Source: Runella sp. CRIBMP | Lineage (GTDB): Bacteria; Bacteroidota; Bacteroidia; Cytophagales; Spirosomataceae | Reading direction: 5' to 3' | Assembly (NCBI RefSeq): GCF_009905605.1 | Contig: NZ_JAAAKZ010000003.1 | Span: 620,001-684,000 of the forward strand | DNA: 64,000 bases | In this document: positions 16,677 through 24,801 of the stretch, piece by piece | Position numbering within the stretch: position 1 is the stretch's first letter | Layout: each line of letters opens with the position of its first letter | Made by a program: the position numbers and the translations under genes | Notes under the pieces: model-generated | Told to the model about the DNA's origin: nothing | What the model saw: the letters and a program-made list of their open reading frames with translations, nothing else | The model's database searches: none

Positions 16677-19020
16677 ACTTCTTACTCACTACCTTTCCTT
16701 TCACCCCAACGCCCAATTCAACGTCTTTTTTCGCCTTTGTTGCGTCGGTATTTAGCAAACGAACGCCTTCTGAGCGAATGCCCATAACCTTCAATAATAC
16801 GTCTTTATCGGAGCCATACTTGATGCCGTCGAGCACTACGTTTTTGCTGTTTTGCACCTGCATCACGGTTTTGTCTTTGGTCAAAAGACTGACGTTTTTG
16901 AGGTTAATATTTTCCCCTTCCACACAGACCAAACCTTTGTTGGCTTCGATGACGGCGTTTTCGATGTTGATATTTTTGATGCTCATTTCGGGCAAGCCAC
17001 GCACCAAAATGGCAGTTTCGGCTCCTTGGCAGATGATATTTTTGATATAGAAGTTTCTGAACTGCGGCGTGCCTTCGTTCAACGGCTCGGCTTTGATGGT
17101 CGGCAATTCGGTGGACTCGCCTTCCTGCGGTACGGGGTCCTTGGCGGCGTAATACATGTCAAAAAGAATGGCTTCGCCCGGGATTTCGGTCATGTTGATG
17201 TCGGTCACGTAAATGTCTTCCACCACGCCACCTCGGCCACGGGCCGTTTTGAAACGAAGGCCCACGTCTGAACCCATAAAAGTACAGTTAGAAACAAATA
17301 GATTTCTGACCCCGCCGGACATTTCGGAGCCAATCACAAAGCCACCGTGGGCGTGGTAAACTTTGCAGTCTTTGATGATAAAATTCTCGGTGGGTACGCC
17401 GCGCTTGCGCCCCTGCTCGTCGCGGCCCGATTTGATGGTAATTCCGTCGTCGCCCGTATCGAAGGTGCAGCCTTCAACGATGCCGTTGCGACAGGATTCG
17501 AGGTCGAGCGCGTCACTGTTTTGGGCATACCAGTGGTTTTTGACGGTCACGTTGCGGATGCTGACGTGGTCGCAGAGCAGCGGGTGCATGGTCCAAGCAG
17601 GGGAATTTTGAAACGTGACACCTTCCAGCAACACATTTTTGCAACGCGTCAGACTGATCATATTGGGGCGTAAAAAATCTTTGTAAGACTCCAATTCGGC
17701 CTGCGTTGGGTGAATGCCGTTCAGAATTCGCCCTGCATTGGGCAAATTATTCCCTTTTTTGGATTTTTCTGACGGGTACCATAAGTCGTTTTTGTCGCTT
17801 ACTACGCCACCTGATTTTACCAGCGCTGCCCATTGCGAATTGGTTTGTTTGTCGCGTTTGATAGCGCGCCATACCTCCCCGCCACCGTCGAGCACACCTT
17901 CTCCTGTGATGCCGATATTGGTCAAATCTACACCCCAAATGGGGGCTTGGCAGCGGTATGATTCCTGGCCTTCCCAAGTGGTGACCACGATTGGATAATC
18001 ATCGTGGTTGCGGCTGAATTGCAATAAAGCGTTTTTAGCAATGTGCAGATTGACGTTGTTTTTCAGCACAATCGGGCCCGTAAGCCACAGACCTGCTGGC
18101 ACCAATACCGTGCCGCCGCCCGCCGCATGACATACATCAATGGCTTGGTTAATGGCTTTTGTATTTACCGTTAAGCCGTCGGCCTTAGCGCCGTAGCGGG
18201 CAATATTGAAGGTGTCTTTGCGAAAAACGGGCGTATAATAATTGGGAAGTTCGTAGGTGTATTTGTTCGTAAATTCTGATTTTTTGACGAAGCTTTTCAA
18301 GTCAACCGGCAACTCCATAATGCCTTCCACGACCAAGCTCGCCATGACCGACGCACCGTAACGGGAAAAATGGGTATTGTCTTCGATGCCTTTGGGAAAT
18401 TTGGGATAAATACCACCGCCGTAATGCATAAACAGCGCTTTTGAACCTTCCACGCCGTGTTTTTCAATCACTGCTTGACTTTTGGCGTGCAGGTCGATCA
18501 TCGGCACTTTTAGTTCTTTGGCTACATCTTTTACCACTTGTGGGTATTCGCCGTGCTGATCCACAAATGCCCCTTTTTCGTCAAACTTGCGCCGCATAAC
18601 GGGCGTAATCAGTAGCGGATTGCCGCCTTTGGCGCGGGTTTCGTTTACAAACCGAATCAGGTTTTGGCGGTATAGCGTTTGCGCAGGAGCCGAACGCGTG
18701 CTGTCGACTATTTTTTGGTCATTGTGGCCAAATTGAATAAAAACCCAATCTCCTTTTTTGACCTGAGCAACCACTTTTTGCCAGCGCCCTTCGGTGATAA
18801 AACTCTTGGTGCTGCGACCATTGACGGCGTGGTTTTGAATCTGTACGGCGTCGGTATTGAAGTATTCAGGCAGCACCATACCCCAGCCCGTTTCGGGCGC
18901 ATCGGCGGGTAGTTTGGGGGCTAGGGTAGAATCGCCGCAGAGAAAAATGGTGAGTTTTTCATCCATTGGACGAAAGGCAGTCAAGGCCACCAAAAAGAAA
19001 ATCCGAAGAAATGATTTCAT
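16675..19020 (-). CDS. SGNH rhamnogalacturonan acetylesterase - GH28 polygalacturonase fusion
   Basis: The ATG at 19020 starts a signal peptide (MKSFLRIFFLVALTAF); an upstream in-frame Met at 19083 is less likely. The product has 781 residues. Domain 1 (about 22-240) is an SGNH esterase: GDS at 29-31 (Ser31), GHND at 98-101, Asp214 and His217. Domain 2 (about 268-700) is GH28: Asp503 in NSDALD, Asp524/Asp525 in TGDDG, His558 in HAHGG and RFK at 589-591. It would deacetylate and hydrolyse pectic backbone in one secreted protein. A conserved 34-bp element lies about 77 bp upstream and is shared with the kduD-kduI promoter, linking it to uronate catabolism. Confidence 0.92.
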   Translation of the reverse strand: MKSFLRIFFLVALTAFRPMDEKLTIFLCGDSTLAPKLPADAPETGWGMVLPEYFNTDAVQIQNHAVNGRSTKSFITEGRWQKVVAQVKKGDWVFIQFGHNDQKIVDSTRSAPAQTLYRQNLIRFVNETRAKGGNPLLITPVMRRKFDEKGAFVDQHGEYPQVVKDVAKELKVPMIDLHAKSQAVIEKHGVEGSKALFMHYGGGIYPKFPKGIEDNTHFSRYGASVMASLVVEGIMELPVDLKSFVKKSEFTNKYTYELPNYYTPVFRKDTFNIARYGAKADGLTVNTKAINQAIDVCHAAGGGTVLVPAGLWLTGPIVLKNNVNLHIAKNALLQFSRNHDDYPIVVTTWEGQESYRCQAPIWGVDLTNIGITGEGVLDGGGEVWRAIKRDKQTNSQWAALVKSGGVVSDKNDLWYPSEKSKKGNNLPNAGRILNGIHPTQAELESYKDFLRPNMISLTRCKNVLLEGVTFQNSPAWTMHPLLCDHVSIRNVTVKNHWYAQNSDALDLESCRNGIVEGCTFDTGDDGITIKSGRDEQGRKRGVPTENFIIKDCKVYHAHGGFVIGSEMSGGVRNLFVSNCTFMGSDVGLRFKTARGRGGVVEDIYVTDINMTEIPGEAILFDMYYAAKDPVPQEGESTELPTIKAEPLNEGTPQFRNFYIKNIICQGAETAILVRGLPEMSIKNINIENAVIEANKGLVCVEGENINLKNVSLLTKDKTVMQVQNSKNVVLDGIKYGSDKDVLLKVMGIRSEGVRLLNTDATKAKKDVELGVGVKGKVVSKK

Positions 19021-19096
19021 GAAGTTGGTTTGATAAAACGAGGAATCCTGTACGAGATTACTGGTTAAATTATAACAAAACAACTCATTTATTGCA

Positions 19097-19130
19097 TTTT
19101 TTTATGCAATCGTTGTCGGCAACGTTGCCG
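19097..19130 (-). promoter_or_regulatory. candidate LacI-type operator upstream of the polygalacturonase gene
   Basis: The 34-bp element contains a perfect 14-bp palindrome, CGGCAACGTTGCCG, with a central CG as in LacI-family operators. On the minus strand it matches 33 of 34 positions of 45653-45686 upstream of kduD, in the same orientation relative to the gene. It lies 77-110 bp before the start codon at 19020. A LacI-family gene is nearby at 21697-22728. Confidence 0.75.
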
Positions 19131-19214
19131 GAAGAAGCTCCGAATAGGATTGAAACAAACTAGGAGAATGTAGCGACAAATTTTTAAATTCACCCTCCCA
19201 ACTTTTCTGGTCTT

Positions 19215-19769
19215 ATGAATACAATTCCAAAAACTGAATTTTATGCCGACCGCGCCGTTGACCAAATTGGTAACGTCATTAAAATCATTTATAAAATTAT
19301 CTGGTGGATTTGGCCGACAGTCTTTTGGATTTGTTTTTTTAGTTTGTGGTTTGTGCCCAAAGATATGATGAAGGTTTTACAAGATATGGGGAGTCGCTTA
19401 TTGGCCATACTTCCCGTTCCTGACACGGTACTTTATACATTTGCATTATTGCCTTTTTGGTTATGGCTTGTGGGGGAGTTGCTGTCTAGTGTGGTCAAAA
19501 TCGTCCGGAAATATATGTTATATCCTAAGTCTGATTTTACCGAAACGGCTATGGTCACAGTTGAAAAAAAAGAGCTTATCGTGCATCACTCAAGCAAAAG
19601 TGGGACCTCGCGTTCTTATTTAATATGGATAAAACGCCCTGTTTCTCAAAGCCTTATGAAAGTTAATGTAGAGCAAGCAGGGACATTTGAGAAAATAAAA
19701 GAGGGAAATCCAGTAGCAGTAAAGCACCTGCTCACACCTACAAATATTGTTTATCTGACGGTGGAATAG
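19215..19769 (+). CDS. hypothetical membrane protein
   Basis: The 184-residue protein has two hydrophobic segments: about 28-47 (IIWWIWPTVFWICFFSLWFV) and 73-95 (VLYTFALLPFWLWLVGELLSSVV). A soluble C-terminal domain of about 80 residues follows, mostly beta (VTVEKKELIVHHSSKSG...). No family is recognised. It diverges from the polygalacturonase gene, sharing the intergenic region with the LacI-type operator, and converges on the CBM9-like gene, whose stop is 1 bp away. Confidence 0.6.
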   Translation: MNTIPKTEFYADRAVDQIGNVIKIIYKIIWWIWPTVFWICFFSLWFVPKDMMKVLQDMGSRLLAILPVPDTVLYTFALLPFWLWLVGELLSSVVKIVRKYMLYPKSDFTETAMVTVEKKELIVHHSSKSGTSRSYLIWIKRPVSQSLMKVNVEQAGTFEKIKEGNPVAVKHLLTPTNIVYLTVE

Positions 19770-19770
19770 G

Positions 19771-20433
19771 CTATTTTAAATGCAAAATTCCAAACGCATC
19801 GGGGCGGTGAAAACGCGGCGTAGCGCCGCTCATTGAGGGGCTCCAACATGTAAAATCACAGTCGGCAGGAGTGCATTTCCAATCGGTATTTGGGTGGGAT
19901 TGGAGAGACACAATCCGGTAAAAATTCAGGCGATAGGTATCTTTTTTGCCTCCCAATAAAGCCCACGGAATCTGCATTTTGCCCGACCAAGTATCGCCAT
20001 TAGCTTTCACTTCGTGTTTGATACCTGCTTTTTCGTAAGGCACAAACGTCAATTTTTGGGGTGTTTCTTTCGTCGGATTCTCAATCCAACCCACAAACAG
20101 CGCGTTGTTAGGATTGATTTCCAATTCTAAATACTGCGTGGGGGTGGCGCTGCCTTCGGCAATAAACAGCTCAAAAACCTCCTGATTCCACATTTCAGTA
20201 TTGTGCTTTGTGTAGGTGTTTTGGCTCCAAAACGGATTTTGCAAGCACTGAAAATCAACGGATAGGTATTCGTCGTCAAAACTCAGATTTACCAATGTAG
20301 ACTGAGACGCTTCTTTTCCGTCGGTGGCGTGTCGAAAATGATTTTGTGACAGTGTGGTTGATTGGCCTTTCGCCAAGTGGATTTCTGGAACAGCAGAATG
20401 CATAAACAGGAGTATAAAATAAATAAAAGGCAT
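19771..20433 (-). CDS. CBM9-like carbohydrate-binding protein
   Basis: The protein has 220 residues with a short hydrophobic N-terminus (MPFIYFILLFMHSAV) that may be a signal peptide. The body has a DOMON/CBM9-like beta-sandwich pattern: VNLSFDDEYLSVDFQC, WNQEVFELFIAEG, YLELEINPNNALFVGW and MQIPWALLGG. Such proteins bind sugars or sugar-lipid parts outside the cytoplasm; no catalytic motif is seen. It lies between carbohydrate-related genes and the cell-wall amidase gene. Confidence 0.75.
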   Translation of the reverse strand: MPFIYFILLFMHSAVPEIHLAKGQSTTLSQNHFRHATDGKEASQSTLVNLSFDDEYLSVDFQCLQNPFWSQNTYTKHNTEMWNQEVFELFIAEGSATPTQYLELEINPNNALFVGWIENPTKETPQKLTFVPYEKAGIKHEVKANGDTWSGKMQIPWALLGGKKDTYRLNFYRIVSLQSHPNTDWKCTPADCDFTCWSPSMSGATPRFHRPDAFGILHLK

Positions 20434-20481
20434 AGGGTCGAAACGTTTACCGAAGCGCCCCTAAAATTACGTAATCTATTT

Positions 20482-21681
20482 TTACGAACGTTGCTTTCTG
20501 ACTTGTTTTAGCCAATCTGCTACGCCCTTTCGAATCTGCTTCGCCATTTTTTTGCGGTAAGCATCTTCCAAAATAAGCGCCTCGTCGTCGGGGTGGCTTA
20601 AAAATAATCCTTCCACCAGCACATTGGGGTATTCGGTAGGGCTGTTGAGCGCAAAATTAAAACGGCCGACATTGCCGTATTCGGTCAATCCCGTCTCCAA
20701 CAATCGCTCCAAAATGGCTTGACTCAACGGCCTGTATCCAAGGTGTTTATAATACGTACTTGTCCCTTTGGTTTTGGTGGTATCGCCCGCTGCGTTGTTG
20801 TGAATACTGATGAGCAAGTCGGGTTTGAGTTTACGAAGGCTCAGTACGCGGTCGGTGTTATTGATCAGTGAATCATTGCTGCGGGTCATCAGCACCGTTG
20901 CGCCCTTGCGTTCAAGTTCTTTCTGTAAATGTCGGGCAATGCTGAGATTAAAGTCTTTTTCGTATTGTTTTGATCGTAGCCCACGAGCGCCTAAATTGCT
21001 ACCGCCGTGGCCAGCGTCAATGGCGATGGTTAGGTCACGAAGGCGTAATTTTTCGGGTTGATGCATGACGCGTATCACCAGCCGACGACCTTCGTAGCCG
21101 ATGGCGTAACCCCAATGTTGCGCATGGCGCAGGGAAATGATAACCCTGAATTGCTCATCGGCAACCTGTTCATAATCAATGTTTTTAATCTCTCTTGCCG
21201 TGCGAAGTTGCGTAATCCAGTTAGTGTTGGCCGTGACCCCGAAAATGTCCACCACAATCCGAGCTGGATTTATCTCCTGACGGCTGCGGTAGGGCAGTCG
21301 CTCGGGTAATGGGATGGACACATAATCTTGGCGATTATCGCCAGATACGCGCCAAGAAGCCGTTAAATATTGTACCGAGGGGAGCCGTACGTTGGTATCA
21401 CGTTTGGTGAGGGTTTGCGGAATCCACGCCGACAGTTGGCCGGTCAAACGTACCCGATAAAGGTCTTTATATTTAGCGGTGACTTTGAGCAATACCAGCG
21501 AATCGACATACCCCATTTTTGCGCCTCCGAGGCGATCTTCACCCACCCCATAATTGAGGTAAGCCAGGGCCCCTTTGGTGCGTACAAAGAAGGTAGAATC
21601 GGGTCGGAAGGCTGCGAGGGTATCGCGGGTTTGGGCCTGTAAAAAAAAAGGAAAACAGGCAATGCACAAAAAACGAAGCAT
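20482..21681 (-). CDS. N-acetylmuramoyl-L-alanine amidase (Amidase_3)
   Basis: The protein has 399 residues with a signal peptide (MLRFLCIACFPFFLQAQ). Residues about 20-200 form an SH3-like/AMIN-like region. The C-terminal zinc amidase shows TIAIDAGHGG with the first zinc His, YEKDFN with the Glu ligand, ISIHNNA with the second His, and NVLVEGLFLSHPDDE with the catalytic Glu. It cleaves the peptide from glycan strands in the periplasm during cell separation or remodelling. It sits 15 bp downstream of the LacI-type gene and may be co-transcribed with it. Confidence 0.93.
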   Translation of the reverse strand: MLRFLCIACFPFFLQAQTRDTLAAFRPDSTFFVRTKGALAYLNYGVGEDRLGGAKMGYVDSLVLLKVTAKYKDLYRVRLTGQLSAWIPQTLTKRDTNVRLPSVQYLTASWRVSGDNRQDYVSIPLPERLPYRSRQEINPARIVVDIFGVTANTNWITQLRTAREIKNIDYEQVADEQFRVIISLRHAQHWGYAIGYEGRRLVIRVMHQPEKLRLRDLTIAIDAGHGGSNLGARGLRSKQYEKDFNLSIARHLQKELERKGATVLMTRSNDSLINNTDRVLSLRKLKPDLLISIHNNAAGDTTKTKGTSTYYKHLGYRPLSQAILERLLETGLTEYGNVGRFNFALNSPTEYPNVLVEGLFLSHPDDEALILEDAYRKKMAKQIRKGVADWLKQVRKQRS

Positions 21682-21696
21682 TGGTCTAGTTTAGGA

Positions 21697-22728
21697 TTAC
21701 GGAGTGGCTTTGAGTGAAGAATCACGAATGACCAAATGCGTGTCCAATTTTTTCGTTTCAAACCGAATCGTCGCTTTCGGGTGCTCAATCAGGTCGATTA
21801 AAAATTCGGTGGCCAATTGCCCCATCTCATACGCTGGCTGACGAACGGCACTCAAGGCGGGATTGAGCAAATCAGCCGTCATCAAATTGGTAAATCCAAC
21901 GATAGCGATGTCTTCGGGAATACGCAGCCCTTCGCGCCGAATCAGCGACATGCACGTGGTGGTAAGGCGGTCGCCAGCCGTAAAAACGGCATCGGGTCGG
22001 TTGGGATGGTTAATCAACTCCATGACAGCCTGCTCAACTTCTTCGAAAATCATCCCCCCGTGACTGCAATACTTGATGTAAGAGTCTTCAATGGGGATGT
22101 CGTGATTTTGGAGGGCTTTTTTGTAGCCTTCCAACCGTTCATACGTAATGGAAAGCCACGAAGGGCTGGTCAAGTGGGCGATGCGGCGAAAACCTTGTTT
22201 AATCAGGTGCTCAGTGGCTTCGTACGTTCCCGCAAAGTTATCGGCGATTACTTTGTGCGTAATGTAATCCTGTGGTACGCGGTCAAAAAACACAATTGGT
22301 AAGCCTTTGGTTTGCAGCTCTTTAAAGTGCTCTAGGTCGTTGCTTTCTCCCGAAAGAGAGACCAAAAGCCCGTCTACCCGGCGTTGGGCTAGGTATTGTG
22401 TACTGACCAGTTCACGCTCGTAGGATTCGTGGTTTTGCGAAATCACGACATGGTACCCGCGATTGTAGGCGATGGATTCCATGCCGTTAATGGCTTGCGA
22501 GAAGAAGTTGTTGGCAATCTCAGGAATAATTACGCCAATCGAACGACTACGGTTTTCTTTCAAACTCAGGGCAATGGGATTGGGGCGGTAGTTCATTCGC
22601 TCGGCATATTCCATAACCAGTCGCTTGGTTTCAGGGTTAATTTCATAACTGCCCCTTAAAGCCCTCGAAACGGTCGAAGTAGAGAGGTTAAGGGCCTTGG
22701 CTATATCTTTAATAGTGATAATTTCCAC
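21697..22728 (-). CDS. LacI-family transcriptional regulator
   Basis: The 343-residue protein begins with a LacI HTH (TIKDIAKALNLSTSTVSRAL, recognition helix STSTVSRAL, then RGSYEIN). A periplasmic-binding-protein-like sugar sensor domain (about 60-335) follows. The start is a GTG at 22728. The HTH is almost identical to the remnant at 45410-45535 beside kduD. Both known copies of the candidate operator in this window could therefore be targets of this protein; that link is inference. The ligand is probably a sugar acid or other pectin product. Confidence 0.93.
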   Translation of the reverse strand: MEIITIKDIAKALNLSTSTVSRALRGSYEINPETKRLVMEYAERMNYRPNPIALSLKENRSRSIGVIIPEIANNFFSQAINGMESIAYNRGYHVVISQNHESYERELVSTQYLAQRRVDGLLVSLSGESNDLEHFKELQTKGLPIVFFDRVPQDYITHKVIADNFAGTYEATEHLIKQGFRRIAHLTSPSWLSITYERLEGYKKALQNHDIPIEDSYIKYCSHGGMIFEEVEQAVMELINHPNRPDAVFTAGDRLTTTCMSLIRREGLRIPEDIAIVGFTNLMTADLLNPALSAVRQPAYEMGQLATEFLIDLIEHPKATIRFETKKLDTHLVIRDSSLKATP

Positions 22729-22887
22729 TCTTGTATTGTTGGGTTAGCTTACTTTCATATGTTAAAGTTTGAAGAGGTGAAGATACATTTTTTACTGGTT
22801 AAATCAACTTCATTAAACCCAGGGCAATCGCATTAAAATAGTTAGTAATGGTTGATTATGTAGCGTTGTGCTATAAATTTCATAACA

Positions 22888-23720
22888 ATGCGCCTCATAA
22901 AGATATTCAGTAAAGTGCCCGATTTTCGTCTTAACTGAAAGAAGTTACTCAGTTTAAATGAGATTATCTTCATCAATATTTGTGCCGTTAGGGGTGGCTG
23001 TGAAGATTATATGGGAATACACTTATGGGCAAAAGACAATTTAGCATGGCTTCGGCAGTACCTAAAATTAGACAAGGATGTGCCTTCTGATGATACATTA
23101 GGACGTGTGTTTCGTTTTTTAGACTATGAATCCTCTGGCCGAATTGGGTATATCACATGGGGGCATGGGCTAGTGGGTATCAACTTCTGTTGGATCAGTT
23201 GAAGTTAGATCACAAAAGCAATGAGATATTTGCTATGCCCAAATTATTGGAGATTTCATGCCTTAAAGGCTGTAGACGGCAGATGCTTTGAAATGCCAAA
23301 AGGAAATTGCAGCTAATATTGTTCAAAAGGAAGCTGATTATTTATTGACTCCCAAGGGTAATCAAGGTCAACTTGATGCCCAAGTAGAAGAATCATTTGC
23401 CTTGCAAAACCTGTTTCTACGGCTGAAACACTTGAAAAAATCACGATAGGATAGAAAAGTGAACTTGGCAAGTCATCACTGATTTGCGATGGATTGAAGC
23501 CAAAGATGAGTGGAAAAACTTGACTGCTATTGTCAAAGTCAGTAGTGAACGTTGCATTTTATCTGAAAATAAAAAACAGTCACGATGTGAGGTATTTCAT
23601 TGGTAGTCAAGCATTCTTGGGTGAGAATATCTTAGGGTCTGTCAAAATCTTTTCTTTAAAAAAATGGTCCTCACAAAATGTAAATTTTGATGCGGTTGCC
23701 ATGTCATTAGACTTTTATTA
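22888..23720 (+). pseudogene. degraded ISAs1-family transposase
   Basis: An ATG at 22888 begins an ISAs1-like N-terminus (IFSKVPDFRLN), interrupted by an in-frame TGA and continuing as ICAVRGGCEDYMGIHLWAKDN and WLRQYLKLDKDVPSDDTLGR. A frameshift near 23160 leads to KSNEIFAMPKLLEI, and another near 23270 to CQKEIAANIVQKEADYLLTP and KGNQGQLDAQVEESFALQ. C-terminal traces (VRYFIGSQAFLGENILGSVK) follow with more breaks. The gene cannot make a functional transposase. No clear terminal inverted repeats were identified. Confidence 0.85.
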
Positions 23721-23752
23721 CTTGATTTAGAGAAGACTTTTGATAATGATTA

Positions 23753-24550
23753 TTAAAACTCTTGTTCTAATGTGAGCACTTTATTGAAAGAAGGTAAAGT
23801 TAGTGTAAGCACGGGCTTAATTTGATAATGATATTGAATCTTAATGAGTTGTAAGGGAATCTTGAATAAATCAGATGCACCGATTTTTGAGTCTTCTACA
23901 TGTACCCAACGACGTAATGGATATTCAAGAATTAGGTTCATTATAGCCTGAATACCGTAGTATTTTTTCATGCGCATGAACAACTCAACATCAAATAACC
24001 ACGCACTCTGAAAAGGTGTAAAGAAACCTACGGGAACCAATTCTTTACGGAATACTTTGGCTCCACATTGGGTGTCATAAAATGGTAATCCTAATAAGAT
24101 ACTGATGAGTGTGGCGATGGTTCGGCCTATGAGATGGCGTTTGAGGTTACGATTGATGACAGCACCCATGCGTTTTACTCTTGATCCGCTTACAATTTTG
24201 AGGTTTGAGTCAGTGTGGATGGTTTGAACCAAGTCGGTGAATTCTTCTAAACTTACCGACAAATCGGCATCAAGAAAACCAATATAATCTATATTTTGAA
24301 CTTGGTACATGTTTAATACCCCTTGGCGTACTGCTTCGGCTTTTCCGCCATTTGTTTTGCAATCAACAATAGTGATTTGGGTTTCAAAACCTTTACGCAT
24401 GCTTTTCAAGAAGGTTAGTGTATCGTCTTTACTTCCATCATTAACAAAGCACAAATGGTAGTCTGGATGAAAAGTTAAAAAAGATCGAAATGCGCTGTAG
24501 TCTAGGCGATTAGCTTCATTATAGCAAGGGATAACAATTCCTGTTTTCAT
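23753..24550 (-). CDS. GT2 glycosyltransferase (dolichyl-phosphate-sugar synthase type)
   Basis: The ATG at 24550 gives MKTGIVIPCYNEANRL, the usual GT2 beginning; the frame is open a further 52 codons upstream without family similarity. The 265-residue enzyme shows CFVNDGSKDDT and the DxD-like GFLDADLSV metal/nucleotide-sugar site. GSRVKRMGAV and TQCGAKVFR follow, as in DPM1/polyprenyl-phosphate glycosyltransferases. It probably loads a sugar on a lipid carrier at the inner membrane. It diverges from the exopolysaccharide genes at 24802-30370, and is likely a member of that cluster. Confidence 0.9.
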   Translation of the reverse strand: MKTGIVIPCYNEANRLDYSAFRSFLTFHPDYHLCFVNDGSKDDTLTFLKSMRKGFETQITIVDCKTNGGKAEAVRQGVLNMYQVQNIDYIGFLDADLSVSLEEFTDLVQTIHTDSNLKIVSGSRVKRMGAVINRNLKRHLIGRTIATLISILLGLPFYDTQCGAKVFRKELVPVGFFTPFQSAWLFDVELFMRMKKYYGIQAIMNLILEYPLRRWVHVEDSKIGASDLFKIPLQLIKIQYHYQIKPVLTLTLPSFNKVLTLEQEF

Positions 24551-24801
24551 TTTTTTTTGTTTTTCTCGTGTTTGATGATACAAAAGTGCTATGTACGAGT
24601 GTCTTAAAGTGAAGTCTTCGATAAACTGCAGTTTAATGCAGTTTTTTGGAGGTATTTGCCCGATATTTAGCAGGAAGAAATAGCTAGGTTTTAGAAGAAA
24701 AAGCATTACTATGATGAAATACAGGTGGAAATTTTTTTATTGAGAAAATCCACTCTTATTTCGCAATCTCCTCATTAGTATAAAAGAGTTAGAGGTATAC
24801 T

